Source: Bacillota bacterium (GTDB taxonomy: Bacteria; Bacillota; Clostridia; Lachnospirales; Lachnospiraceae). From it: DNA of 64,000 nucleotides. Positions 36,565-45,025 of the stretch are shown in pieces. How positions within the stretch are numbered: the stretch's first letter is position 1; every line of letters begins with the position of its first letter. The stretch lies in assembly GCA_023386315.1 (NCBI GenBank), contig JAEWJZ010000016.1, positions 1 through 64,000 of the forward strand. Reading direction: 5' to 3'. The notes under the pieces are model-generated. The model did no database searches, was not told the DNA's origin, and worked only from the letters and a program-made list of their open reading frames with translations. Both the position numbers and the translations under genes were made by a program.

Positions 36565-37491
36565 ATGGGAAAGTCGCTTAGAGTTGCATATGGAGAGTCG
36601 CTTGTAAAATTAGGGGCAGAAAATGAAAAAGTAGTGGTGCTGGATGCGGATTTGGCACATGCCACCCAGACCTGTATGTTTAAAGAAGAATATCCTGACC
36701 GTTTCTTTAATATGGGAATTGCAGAAGGAAACATGATGTGTGCAGCTGCAAGTTTTGCAAGTACAGGATACATACCTTTTGCCAGTACGTTTGCTTTATT
36801 TGGTGCAGGACGTGCCTATGAGCAGATACGCAATTCGATCTGTTATACCAATGCAAATGTAAAGTTTGGATTTTCTCATTCCGGTCTGTCCGTAGGAGAA
36901 GACGGGGGAAGCCACCAGTCTATTGAAGACATTGCTCTTATGAGAGAGATGCCTCACATGACGATTTTTGTACCATGTGATCCAAGTGAAACAGAAAAAG
37001 CAGTTATGGCCGCTGCAGAAATTAACGGTCCCGTGTATATCCGCGTAGCCAGACCTGTTTGTGATGATATTACAACATCAGATACACCCTTCATTCCGGG
37101 CAAAGCAAATGTGATGAGAGAGGGAAATGATATCTGTATCATATCCTGCGGTCTGATGATTCCTGAGGCATTAAAAGCGGCTGAAGAACTTGAAAAGGGA
37201 GGAATCCATGCCTCTGTCGTAAACATGCATACCATCAAACCCATCGATAAAGATATTATACTGAAAATGAATGAAACCTGTAAAGGCATTGTAACGCTGG
37301 AGGAACATTCCGTAATCGGAGGACTTGGTTCTGCAGTAGCTGAAGTTCTGGCCGGTCATACAGGAGCTAAATTTGCAATCATGGGAATTCAGGACAAGTT
37401 TGGCAAGTCAGGAAAACCGGAACAGCTTTTTGAAGCTTACGGTCTGACAGCGGCACATGTAGTCAATACCTGCAAAGAGATGTTAAAATAA
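36565..37491 (+). CDS. Transketolase, C-terminal subunit
   Basis: A 308-aa protein with the pyrimidine-binding domain (RFFNMGIAEGNMMCAAASFA near 48, GFSHSGLSVGEDGGSHQSIEDIA near 100, VPCDPSETEKAV) and the transketolase C-terminal domain (NMHTIKPIDKDII, LEEHSVIGGLGSAV). It begins one base after the N-terminal subunit stop, so the two chains are made together in equal amounts. It transfers two-carbon ketol units between sugars. Confidence 0.9.
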   Translation: MGKSLRVAYGESLVKLGAENEKVVVLDADLAHATQTCMFKEEYPDRFFNMGIAEGNMMCAAASFASTGYIPFASTFALFGAGRAYEQIRNSICYTNANVKFGFSHSGLSVGEDGGSHQSIEDIALMREMPHMTIFVPCDPSETEKAVMAAAEINGPVYIRVARPVCDDITTSDTPFIPGKANVMREGNDICIISCGLMIPEALKAAEELEKGGIHASVVNMHTIKPIDKDIILKMNETCKGIVTLEEHSVIGGLGSAVAEVLAGHTGAKFAIMGIQDKFGKSGKPEQLFEAYGLTAAHVVNTCKEMLK

Positions 37492-37509
37492 AAGGAGAGT
37501 TACTTAAAA

Positions 37510-37905
37510 ATGAATATTGTACGTTATGAATTTGCCGGAGAAGGCATGCAACGGGTATTTGAAAATGAAAAATGGACTGTTGGCATTAAAAACTGGAAGC
37601 CCGCCAATGACATTACTGGTATTGACTGCCTGGAAAGGCATAATAAAACAGATGAACTCTTTGTGCTGACAGAAGGTGAATGTACCCTGGTTTATGCCAA
37701 TGAAACAAAAAACGGACTAGAATTTGGCTGCGTTAAAATGGTTCCAGGGAAGGTGTTTAACATACCGGCAACCTTGTGGCACAATACGATAACGCAGAAA
37801 GATACTAAAATGATTTTAATAGAAGACTCAAATACTTCTATGGAGAACAGTGATATATTAAAGCTTGATAAAGACCAGATTGAAAATATCAGAAGTCTTG
37901 TATAG
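37510..37905 (+). CDS. Small cupin-fold protein of unknown function
   Basis: A 131-aa single-domain cupin. The first motif has a His in [15 protein letters not shown] (near 42) and a Glu at the usual place; the second motif has IPATLWHN with a His near 92. These could hold a metal ion. Its place between transketolase and transaldolase genes suggests a sugar isomerase, epimerase or mutarotase role, but no family I know with confidence matches. The GGAGAG site and 18-bp gap make it part of the operon. Confidence 0.7.
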   Translation: MNIVRYEFAGEGMQRVFENEKWTVGIKNWKPANDITGIDCLERHNKTDELFVLTEGECTLVYANETKNGLEFGCVKMVPGKVFNIPATLWHNTITQKDTKMILIEDSNTSMENSDILKLDKDQIENIRSLV

Positions 37906-37921
37906 GGAAGAAGAGGAGAAA

Positions 37922-38578
37922 ATGAAATTTTTTATTGATACAGCCAATGTAGAAGACATAAGAAAAGCAAATGATATGGGGATCATCTGCGGTGTTACAA
38001 CAAACCCTTCTCTGATTGCCATGGAAGGAAGGGATTTTAAAAAAGTTATAAAGGAAATTACAGCCATCGTTGACGGCCCTGTCAGCGGGGAAGTTAAGGC
38101 AACAACGGTTGACGCAGATGGTATGATCCGGGAAGGAAGGGAGATTGCTGCCATTCACTCCAATATGGTAGTAAAAATTCCGATGACAACGGAAGGCCTG
38201 AAAGCGGTTAAGGTACTAAATGCAGAAGGGATAAAGACCAATGTAACTCTGATATTTTCGGCGACTCAGGCCCTTTTGGCCGCACGTGCGGGAGCGGCTT
38301 ATGTATCACCGTTTATGGGGCGCCTTGACGATATTTCCATGAAAGGAATTGTTCTGATAGGGGAAATTACCGATATTTTTAAAACACACCATATCAAAAC
38401 AGAAATTATTGCTGCCAGTATCCGTAACCCCATTCACGTAATCGATTGTGCAAAAGCGGGCGCCGATATTGCAACGGTTCCGTATAAAATCCTGGAACAA
38501 ATGGTTAACCATCCGTTAACAACTCAGGGAATTGCTAAATTTCAGGCTGATTACAGAGCCGTATTTGGAGAATCTTAA
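37922..38578 (+). CDS. Transaldolase, small TalC/MipB-type
   Basis: A 218-aa Schiff-base aldolase. The catalytic Lys is Lys85 in VVKIPMT. Two positions separate true transaldolases from fructose-6-phosphate aldolases in this family: Glu57 (SGEVKA) and Phe131 (SPFMGRLDD) are both of the transaldolase type (FsaA has Gln and Tyr there). It exchanges three-carbon units between sugar phosphates, complementing the transketolase. Start at 37922 after GAGGAG; the frame upstream overlaps the cupin gene and is not used. Last gene of the cassette. Confidence 0.88.
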   Translation: MKFFIDTANVEDIRKANDMGIICGVTTNPSLIAMEGRDFKKVIKEITAIVDGPVSGEVKATTVDADGMIREGREIAAIHSNMVVKIPMTTEGLKAVKVLNAEGIKTNVTLIFSATQALLAARAGAAYVSPFMGRLDDISMKGIVLIGEITDIFKTHHIKTEIIAASIRNPIHVIDCAKAGADIATVPYKILEQMVNHPLTTQGIAKFQADYRAVFGES

Positions 38579-38589
38579 ATATAAAACAG

Positions 38590-38635
38590 GCGCTGCCAGA
38601 TGCCGGAAAAAATCCGTTCATCTGGCAGCGCTTTT
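38590..38635. terminator. Terminator after the sugar cassette
   Basis: A 13-bp perfect stem (38590-38602 and 38619-38631) is followed by TTTT on the plus strand, with an A-run before it. It is therefore also usable by the convergent gene at 38640-38888. Confidence 0.85.
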
Positions 38636-38639
38636 CATA

Positions 38640-38888
38640 TTAATGACTTTCCTTATATTCTTTTAATGCTTTGGATAACTGGTCCGGACAGGAGGTCGGG
38701 CGGAAACCGCATTTGATTCCTTCCAGACGGCGAATTGCCTCGTCAACTTCCATGCCTTCAACAAGCCTTGATACTCCCTGTGTATTTCCGGAACAACCGC
38801 CTACAAACTGTACATGAGCGACTTTGCTGCCTTCTATTTCAAAATTAATTTCCTGGGAACATACTCCGTGTGTTTTATATTTCATCAT
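38640..38888 (-). CDS. Small TSCPD-domain protein (TIGR03905-like)
   Basis: An 82-aa protein with the TSCPDQ motif near residue 65 and conserved Cys in FVGGCSGNTQG and IKCGFRPTSCPD. The domain is also found at the C-terminus of some B12-dependent ribonucleotide reductases, but the stand-alone form has no assigned function. It is monocistronic, with a GGAGGT site before the start. Two adjacent ATG codons are possible starts. Confidence 0.85.
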   Translation of the reverse strand: MMKYKTHGVCSQEINFEIEGSKVAHVQFVGGCSGNTQGVSRLVEGMEVDEAIRRLEGIKCGFRPTSCPDQLSKALKEYKESH

Positions 38889-39011
38889 TGATACCTCCGT
38901 ATAATCATGACTCTTATCTTATCAGAAACTTTAAAGAATTATAACGAATTCAAGAGTGAGTGTCAATAGATCATAGAAGGAAGGAAAACAAAATATCACA
39001 CGAATTTGATT

Positions 39012-39914
39012 TTAAATCTGTTCCTTCTGCTCTTTTAAATAGTCAAACAGCATATTGGATTTGTCGGTTAACTGGGGATTTATACTGTTGGAGGATAGTT
39101 TGGTGAAACCGATATTTGTCTTTACCGAATCTCTTATCCTATAATATGTAAGCTGAGGAAACATCTGAAGATTAGCAAGCTGTCTGGGTAAAATAGCGCA
39201 GCCGCCTTTTTGAGACAAAAAAGACAGAAGCATCATATGTCTGGGGAATGTCCCGGCAATACTGCCTGTATAGCCAATATCATATAGCTGTTTTTTTGTA
39301 AGTCTGTAAATATCAGATTCTTTGGCAATGGTGTAAATATTATCAAATTTAAATCCGGTCAGATCAATTTCGCTTCCCTGTTCGAAAGGAAAAACATTTT
39401 TGCTGCAGATAAGAACCATCTCATCCGAAACCAGAGGAATGGAATCATATTCCGGATCGGAAAGTAAATCCGTACGGCAGATAGCTGCATCAATCTCCTG
39501 CAGAGAAAGCATCTTAAGCAGATGTGACTGGTCATCTTCCACTATTTCAATGGAATAATTACCGAATTTCTCCTGAAAATTAAGGAGCAGCTGCATAATC
39601 CCGCTTTCCGCAAGACATGGAATTGTCCCTACCGTTAAATGAGTAATATAGCAGGAGGTGCCAAATTTTTCTAATTTAGTCATTAAGTCCTGGGTGCACT
39701 GGCGGATGTTTATTGCATAATCCAGGAAAACATTGCCTGCCTCTGTGAGTTCTGCCTTTGTATTGCTTCTGATAAACAGCACGATTCCCAGTTCATTCTC
39801 AATTGCCTTGATGTGTTTTGATAAAGCAGACTGGGAAATATAAATGCTTTCTGCAGCTGAAGAAAAATTTTTATACTTTGCCAATGCTAAGAAATCATCA
39901 ATCCATTTTGTCAT
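39012..39914 (-). CDS. LysR-family regulator, divergent to the UbiD cluster
   Basis: A 300-aa LysR-type regulator. The N-terminal helix-turn-helix (FSSAAESIYISQSALSKHIKAIENELG) is followed by a substrate-binding domain of the periplasmic-binding type 2 fold. Start at 39914 follows AAGGGGG; the upstream extension to 39959 lacks a site. It is encoded divergently from the decarboxylase operon, the usual arrangement for a LysR activator and its target, and a fitting binding site is present at 40191-40203. The inducer is probably the aromatic acid substrate. Confidence 0.88.
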   Translation of the reverse strand: MTKWIDDFLALAKYKNFSSAAESIYISQSALSKHIKAIENELGIVLFIRSNTKAELTEAGNVFLDYAINIRQCTQDLMTKLEKFGTSCYITHLTVGTIPCLAESGIMQLLLNFQEKFGNYSIEIVEDDQSHLLKMLSLQEIDAAICRTDLLSDPEYDSIPLVSDEMVLICSKNVFPFEQGSEIDLTGFKFDNIYTIAKESDIYRLTKKQLYDIGYTGSIAGTFPRHMMLLSFLSQKGGCAILPRQLANLQMFPQLTYYRIRDSVKTNIGFTKLSSNSINPQLTDKSNMLFDYLKEQKEQI

Positions 39915-40190
39915 AATCAAATAGCCCCCTTTAGTTACTGATAAATCGTAAAAATACAAATTCAGATGTACGTTTTGTCATTATCACTATTATAATACAG
40001 AATGACGCGAAGGAAAATATGTTTATACTATTTTGTGATGACATTTTAGAATACTTATAAATGTAAAATATTTATAAAAATTAACTATTATTTTACAGTG
40101 AAAGTACACTATATATGAATTTTTAATCCGACGTTTGCTTGTTTTATATTTTGCATGGAATCATAATTGAAAAGAATTAAAATTTTCCGT

Positions 40191-40203
40191 TTCCATTTTG
40201 GAA
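40191..40203 (+). promoter_or_regulatory. LysR-type operator (T-N11-A) of the UbiD operon
   Basis: TTCCA-TTT-TGGAA is a perfect dyad that fits the LysR box T-N11-A. Its centre (40197) is about 64 bp before the predicted transcription start of the operon, the standard site for LysR activators. Confidence 0.55.
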
Positions 40204-40225
40204 TAGTTGCACGAATTTAATCGAA

Positions 40226-40254
40226 TTGCCACGAAAATTGTAATTGATTATAAT
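40226..40254 (+). promoter_or_regulatory. Promoter of the UbiD decarboxylase operon
   Basis: TTGCCA (40226-40231) and a perfect TATAAT (40249-40254) are separated by 17 bp; the predicted start is about 40261. The rest of the gap 39915-40327 is AT-rich with no gene; a LysR promoter must lie there, but I found only a weak candidate. Confidence 0.65.
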
Positions 40255-40327
40255 TTTATTATGTTGGAAAAATTAACCAGCAGGCAACCGTATCAGCAGC
40301 ATATGAAGAAGATCAGGAGGAAAATTT

Positions 40328-41767
40328 ATGGCAAAAGTTTATCAGGATTTGCGCAGTTTCCTTTCCACTCTGGAAGAAAACGGTCAGTTAGTACGAATCA
40401 AGGAGGAGGTTAATCCAGAACCGGATATTGCAGCAGCAGGCAGAGCTGCGGCAAACATTGAGAGCGGTCCGGCAGTTTTATTTGAGAAGGTAAAAGGATA
40501 TCCTTACAGCGTAGTCACCAACGTACATGGTTCATGGGCCAATCATGCTCTGATGCTGGGAATGGACAAAACAGCATCAACCAAGGAGCAGTTTCATGAA
40601 ATCAACCGCAGATGGGACCGCTTTCCGGTTAAACCTGAAATTCTGAAAAGAGAAGAAGCACCCTGTAAAGAGAATACCATTGATAAACCAGAGGATATCA
40701 ATCTGTTTGAGCTTCTTCCATTATACAGAATCAATGATCAGGATGGAGGCTTCTTTCTTTCCAAAGCGTCTATTATCACGGCAGATCCCAATGAGCCTGA
40801 TAATTTTGACAAACTGAATGTAGGTACATACCGCATACAGGTGAAAGGTAAAAACCGTGTGGGCATTCAGGCTCTTGCATTCCATGATATTGCAATACAG
40901 CTGGAAGCTGCTGAGCGGAAAAACGAAAAGGTTCCGATTTGTATTACGGTAGGAAACAGTCCTCTGGTGACTTATATGGCATCGACTCCGGTTATGTATA
41001 CTCAGAATGAGTATGAATTTGTAGGCGCGCTCCAGGATGGAGTTCCGACCCAGATCGTTCAGTCCGATCTTTATAAGAATCTTTATGTTCCTGCCGGTTC
41101 TGAGGTTGTTTTGGAAGGTTATATTGAGCCAAGGGTACGTGAGGTAGAAGGCCCGTTCGGAGAATTTCCGGGTTCCTACTCAGGTTCCAGACGCCAGTGC
41201 GTAATTACAATTACTCATGTAACTCACAGAACAAACCCGATTTTTGAAAATCTGTATCTGGGTATTCCGTGGACCGAAATCGATTATCTTATGGCATTAA
41301 ATACATCGGTTCCGCTTTACCAGCAGATAAAACGCGATTTCCCCGAAGTTCAGGCAGTTAATGCCATGTATACTCATGGAATTGGCTGTATTATTTCCAC
41401 AAAGGTGCGGTTCGGCGGCTTTGGCAAAGAAGTGGCATTCCGCCTTCTTTCCACTCCTCACGGAGGTTCGTACAGTAAGATCATTATCATTGTTGATGAG
41501 TTTGTTGATCCGTTTAATCTCCCTCAGGTTATGTGGGCGCTCACAACCCGTGTAAGACCGGATAAGGATGTTGTGGTTATTCCAAACTGCCCGGGAATGC
41601 CTCTTGATCCATCTTCTTATCCTGCCGGAATGCATTCTAAACTGATTATTGATGCGACAACTCCAAAGGATCCGGAGCCTAATCCAAGAGAAGTTGAACT
41701 TTTAGAGCCGCCTGCAGGCTATGAAAAGTATGAAGCTTTGATTCGTAAACTGATGGCTGAGATGTAA
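40328..41767 (+). CDS. UbiD-family non-oxidative hydroxyarylic acid decarboxylase, catalytic subunit
   Basis: A 479-aa prenylated-FMN-dependent decarboxylase. The family signature EGPFGEFPGSYSGSR, with the essential Glu, is near residues 276-290; prFMN-contacting segments include NVGTYRIQVKGKNRVGIQ near 162. It removes CO2 reversibly from hydroxybenzoic-type acids. The neighbours (small subunit D, UbiX, LpdD-like) match gallate/protocatechuate/hydroxybenzoate decarboxylase clusters such as lpdBCD and bsdBCD. The exact substrate is not readable from sequence. AGGAGG precedes the start. Confidence 0.9.
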   Translation: MAKVYQDLRSFLSTLEENGQLVRIKEEVNPEPDIAAAGRAAANIESGPAVLFEKVKGYPYSVVTNVHGSWANHALMLGMDKTASTKEQFHEINRRWDRFPVKPEILKREEAPCKENTIDKPEDINLFELLPLYRINDQDGGFFLSKASIITADPNEPDNFDKLNVGTYRIQVKGKNRVGIQALAFHDIAIQLEAAERKNEKVPICITVGNSPLVTYMASTPVMYTQNEYEFVGALQDGVPTQIVQSDLYKNLYVPAGSEVVLEGYIEPRVREVEGPFGEFPGSYSGSRRQCVITITHVTHRTNPIFENLYLGIPWTEIDYLMALNTSVPLYQQIKRDFPEVQAVNAMYTHGIGCIISTKVRFGGFGKEVAFRLLSTPHGGSYSKIIIIVDEFVDPFNLPQVMWALTTRVRPDKDVVVIPNCPGMPLDPSSYPAGMHSKLIIDATTPKDPEPNPREVELLEPPAGYEKYEALIRKLMAEM

Positions 41768-41794
41768 GCTCTATAACGAAAGGAGATTGAAACT

Positions 41795-42001
41795 ATGAAA
41801 TGTCCCCGCTGTGACGGAAATAAAATTGAAGTGATTGCAACCTCTCCTGTAGGAAATGTCTGGGAAGTTTATGAATGTATGGATTGCTTTTATTCCTGGA
41901 GATCCACTGAGATTCCCCATATTCACGAAAAGTTTAAGCTTAAAAAAGAACAGATAGAAAATTTGCAGATTATTCCTCCGATTCCCCCTCTTGATAAATA
42001 A
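41795..42001 (+). CDS. Non-oxidative hydroxyarylic acid decarboxylase small subunit D (VdcD/BsdD-like)
   Basis: A 68-aa zinc-ribbon-like protein with two CxxC pairs (CPRC at residues 3-6 and CMDC at 29-32) and a C-terminal PPIPPL segment. This is the usual size and form of the D subunit encoded after UbiD in phenolic acid decarboxylase operons. Its role is not well defined. It lies 27 bp after the UbiD gene with an AAAGGAG site. Confidence 0.88.
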   Translation: MKCPRCDGNKIEVIATSPVGNVWEVYECMDCFYSWRSTEIPHIHEKFKLKKEQIENLQIIPPIPPLDK

Positions 42002-42037
42002 TATTTTGAGACTCTGATCGTGAAAGGAGAAGCGTCA

Positions 42038-43420
42038 GTGACATTCACTAAACAGAAATCAGGTTTTTTAATCGGTATCATTATTTTTGTTCTTGTCCTA
42101 CTTCTTCCGCTTGACGGCCTGTCCAGAGAAGGGCAGATCTGTCTTGGATTAACCTTAATGACCGTAGTCTGGTGGGCTGCACAGGTTGCCCAGTCAGGTT
42201 ACGTTGGGGGATTCTATCTGGTCTCCGTCTGTCTTTTAAAGCTTGCCGATACGAAAGTGGTATTTGCAGGCTGGACAACTTCAACCCTGTGGCTGGTCAT
42301 CGGTGCCTATATGATTGCAGCAGCTGTTAAAAAGTCGGGATTAGGGGAACGTATCTCTTATGCCTACATCCTGAAATTTGTAAGCTCGTGGAAGAGCATT
42401 ATCATCGGCATTTTTGTATTGACCTTTATTTTATCATTGTTCATCCCCCATCCCTGGCCCCGGGCGTTTTTAATCATGTCGGTCATGTCAGTAGTAATTA
42501 AGGCGGCAAATATGCCGAAGGAGGATGCAGTTAAAGTGGGATTTACGGTATTTGCCGCTTCTGTTCCGGTTTCACTTATATTCTTAACCGGAGATTCCGT
42601 CATTAACCCTCTGGTAGTGACTTACTGCACCACTGAAAGCATCAATTTTGTACGCTGGTTTCAGATTATGGGACCGCCCGCCCTGTTTTTAAGTATTACA
42701 ACCATGTTCCTGATTCTGATCCTGTTTAAGCCGTCAAAAGAGGTTGAAGTCAATTTTGATGAGGTGCGCACGGCTCAGTCAGCTCTTGGAAAGATGACTG
42801 AAAAGGAGAAGAGAACCCTGATCTGGATCCTGATCGCTATCGGTCTCTGGCTTACCAATGGTATTACCGGTCTTGATGTAGGCTGGGTTACTCTGGCGGT
42901 GGCAATGTGTATGGCTCTGCCGGTGATTGGTAATGTCCTGACAGTGAAAGAGTGGGGAGATGTTCCGGTTCATGTTCTGGTATTTTTAACTTCTGCTATT
43001 GCCATTGGAAAAGTGGGAGCGGTAACCGGCATGAATGAATGGCTTGCGGCTACCCTGCTTCCGAAAACCATGCCGGGAAACATACTGGTATTGTCCCTGA
43101 TGATTGCGGCAATTGCAATCCTGATCCATATGTTTATGGGATCTGTCATTGCAGTAATGGGTGTTGCCATACCAGCAATTCTCGTCTGTACCAATGCACT
43201 GGGAATCAATGAGCTGGCAGTGATTTTTGTTATTTATCTGGCTATTTCCGGTCATTATATTCTTCCGTTCCATCACCTTAATATTCTGGTTGGACAGGGA
43301 GAGGAAAACGGAATGTATACACAAAAGGAAACCGTAAAGATGGGTGTTCCGCTGCTCATTCCGATTTTCCTGACAGTTGCCTTTGCCGTAGCATGGTTTG
43401 CGGTGCTGGGCGTTATTTAA
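42038..43420 (+). CDS. SLC13/DASS-like anion transporter, probable aromatic acid importer
   Basis: A 460-aa membrane protein with about eleven to twelve hydrophobic helices, of the SLC13/ion transporter superfamily (TLWLVIGAYMIAAAVKKSGLGERI near the N-terminal third and a C-terminal ISGHYILPFHHLNIL region). A GTG start at 42038 is chosen because AAAGGAG lies eight bases upstream. The first GTG (42020) has none. Lying between decarboxylase genes, it probably imports the aromatic acid, analogous to the gallate permease of Lactobacillus plantarum, which belongs to the same superfamily. Confidence 0.82.
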   Translation: MTFTKQKSGFLIGIIIFVLVLLLPLDGLSREGQICLGLTLMTVVWWAAQVAQSGYVGGFYLVSVCLLKLADTKVVFAGWTTSTLWLVIGAYMIAAAVKKSGLGERISYAYILKFVSSWKSIIIGIFVLTFILSLFIPHPWPRAFLIMSVMSVVIKAANMPKEDAVKVGFTVFAASVPVSLIFLTGDSVINPLVVTYCTTESINFVRWFQIMGPPALFLSITTMFLILILFKPSKEVEVNFDEVRTAQSALGKMTEKEKRTLIWILIAIGLWLTNGITGLDVGWVTLAVAMCMALPVIGNVLTVKEWGDVPVHVLVFLTSAIAIGKVGAVTGMNEWLAATLLPKTMPGNILVLSLMIAAIAILIHMFMGSVIAVMGVAIPAILVCTNALGINELAVIFVIYLAISGHYILPFHHLNILVGQGEENGMYTQKETVKMGVPLLIPIFLTVAFAVAWFAVLGVI

Positions 43421-43444
43421 CTGTTTTTTAAGAGAGGTGTTTTA

Positions 43445-44008
43445 ATGCGAATTATTGTAGGAGTATCAGGAGCAACCGGTGTAGTCATGAGCCTTTATCT
43501 GCTGAAAGCGCTGAAGAGTTTTAAGGATTGTGAGGTGCATCTGGTGGTATCGGATTGTGCCAGAAAAACCTGGGAGCTGGAGACGGATTATCCCTTTGAG
43601 AAGCTGACGGAACAGGCAGATTATAATTATGATGTACATAATCTTGCCGCAGCCATCTCAAGCGGCTCTTATCAGACAGACGGAATGATTATATTGCCCT
43701 GCAGTATGAAGACGCTGTCCGGAGTTGTAAACGGTTTTACCGATAATCTCCTGATCAGGGCAGCTGATGTCTGTATGAAAGAAAACAGGAAAGTGGTTCT
43801 GTGCACAAGAGAAATGCCTCTTGGAAAGGTTCATCTTCGAAACATGAATGAGGCTGCAGATTTAGGCTGTACCATAATTCCTCCCATGCTGACTTTTTAC
43901 AATGGTGCCCGTTCTCTGGACGATCAGATTAATCATGTGGTTGGAAAGATCCTGATGCAGTTTGGACTTGATTTTAAAAACTTTGTTCCGTGGCACGGTG
44001 CAGAATAA
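43445..44008 (+). CDS. ubiX: UbiX-family flavin prenyltransferase
   Basis: A 187-aa protein. The N-terminus reads IIVGVSGATGVVMSLYLLKAL as in UbiX/Pad1; the active Ser and phosphate-binding segment are seen in ILPCSMKTLSGVVNGFTDNLLIRAADV, and the C-terminal Arg region in CTREMPL. It attaches a dimethylallyl group from dimethylallyl (mono)phosphate to FMN, giving the prFMN cofactor needed by the UbiD enzyme. It lies in the same operon, 25 bp after the transporter. Confidence 0.93.
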   Translation: MRIIVGVSGATGVVMSLYLLKALKSFKDCEVHLVVSDCARKTWELETDYPFEKLTEQADYNYDVHNLAAAISSGSYQTDGMIILPCSMKTLSGVVNGFTDNLLIRAADVCMKENRKVVLCTREMPLGKVHLRNMNEAADLGCTIIPPMLTFYNGARSLDDQINHVVGKILMQFGLDFKNFVPWHGAE

Positions 44009-44041
44009 CTGCAGTGAAGAAAGGAAAAAGGGAGAGATATT

Positions 44042-44422
44042 ATGATAAGCAAAACCTGGGGATCCGGAAAGTATGCAGTAAATCTCAGTGTCCATGTGAC
44101 GAAGGGAAACGGGCTGGCTGTTTTTATAAGCGGCGGAGAGAAACCCCATCTTGGCGGAGTGGCATTAGCGTCTCCCGGCGTACCAATAGATGGGCAGCAG
44201 CTTTCCAGTTGTGATTTATGGACCCTGACGGTACCAGGGCACAAGGATGCACAGCTGGCACAGAGAATTGCGAAGAAGCTATGTATTGCATCCGGAGAGC
44301 CGGTGTCTGTAAGCCTGGGTGTTCATGTTGAATATGCTACGGCGGAGGACATTAAGCTTTTGTGTGAGAATGTGGAAGCTGCAGCAGATTTATTTTTAAA
44401 GGAATATCTTGAAAATGACTGA
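44042..44422 (+). CDS. LpdD-like prenylated-flavin chaperone
   Basis: A 126-aa protein resembling LpdD, a small protein of gallate decarboxylase clusters now usually annotated as a prenylated-flavin chaperone. Visible features are GGEKPHLGGVALASPG near residue 32 and a C-terminal helix. It would help pass prFMN from UbiX to UbiD or mature the holoenzyme. It starts 33 bp after ubiX and ends 11 bp before the isomerase gene. Confidence 0.75.
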   Translation: MISKTWGSGKYAVNLSVHVTKGNGLAVFISGGEKPHLGGVALASPGVPIDGQQLSSCDLWTLTVPGHKDAQLAQRIAKKLCIASGEPVSVSLGVHVEYATAEDIKLLCENVEAAADLFLKEYLEND

Positions 44423-44433
44423 TTGGAGTAATT

Positions 44434-44958
44434 ATGGACCATTTAATATGTGTTGACATACTGGATCGGGAAATTGGAGAAGCAACCAAAGAGGAGTGTC
44501 ATCAAAAGGGATTGCTTCACAGGGCTTTTTCGGTATTTCTGTATCATGAGGGGAAATTGCTGCTTCAGAGGCGTGCATTGGAGAAATATCATTCCGGTGG
44601 ATTATGGACCAATGCATGCTGCTCCCACCCCCGGAGTCAGGAATCCTTAGAGGAAGCAGTTGAAAGGCGGCTTTATCAGGAACTTGGGGTCGCCTGCAGC
44701 TGCGAAGAAGCAGGTTCATTCGTCTATTATCACAAGTTCCATCAGGATATGTTTGAATACGAATATGATCATATTTTTATTGGTCAGTATAATGGAGAAA
44801 TCAGTCCGGACCCCAATGAGGTTATGGATCTGAAGTGGATGGAAATTGCTGATCTCTCTGAAAGCATGCTGCAAAATCCCGAACGATACACCGTGTGGTT
44901 TCTGACTGCAGCACCTATCGTTATTGAAAAACTGAAGGGCGGAAAAGAACCAGGGTAA
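44434..44958 (+). CDS. idi: Isopentenyl-diphosphate delta-isomerase, type I
   Basis: A 174-aa Nudix-fold enzyme. The active Cys lies in GLWTNACCSHP (near residue 63), the metal and acid/base residues in the first-strand His (LLHRAFSVF) and the acidic EYEYDH segment near 108. It interconverts isopentenyl and dimethylallyl diphosphate. It follows the LpdD-like gene by 11 bp with a GGAG site, so it is part of the decarboxylase operon. The likely purpose is to supply the dimethylallyl group for prFMN. Confidence 0.92.
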   Translation: MDHLICVDILDREIGEATKEECHQKGLLHRAFSVFLYHEGKLLLQRRALEKYHSGGLWTNACCSHPRSQESLEEAVERRLYQELGVACSCEEAGSFVYYHKFHQDMFEYEYDHIFIGQYNGEISPDPNEVMDLKWMEIADLSESMLQNPERYTVWFLTAAPIVIEKLKGGKEPG

Positions 44959-44971
44959 ATACCTGGATTTT
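44950..44971 (+). terminator. Short terminator-like hairpin after idi
   Basis: A 5-bp GC-rich stem (CCAGG/CCTGG) overlaps the idi stop codon and is followed by ATTTTT. The stem is short, so termination may be partial. Confidence 0.4.
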
Positions 44972-45025
44972 TCGCTGTCCAGAGATTGATTAGTTAAAAA
45001 TAAATATACAATGGGAGGTACACTT

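Noticed and set aside
37922..38578. Fructose-6-phosphate aldolase
   Set aside because: Glu57 and Phe131 are transaldolase-type residues, and a transketolase is encoded beside it.
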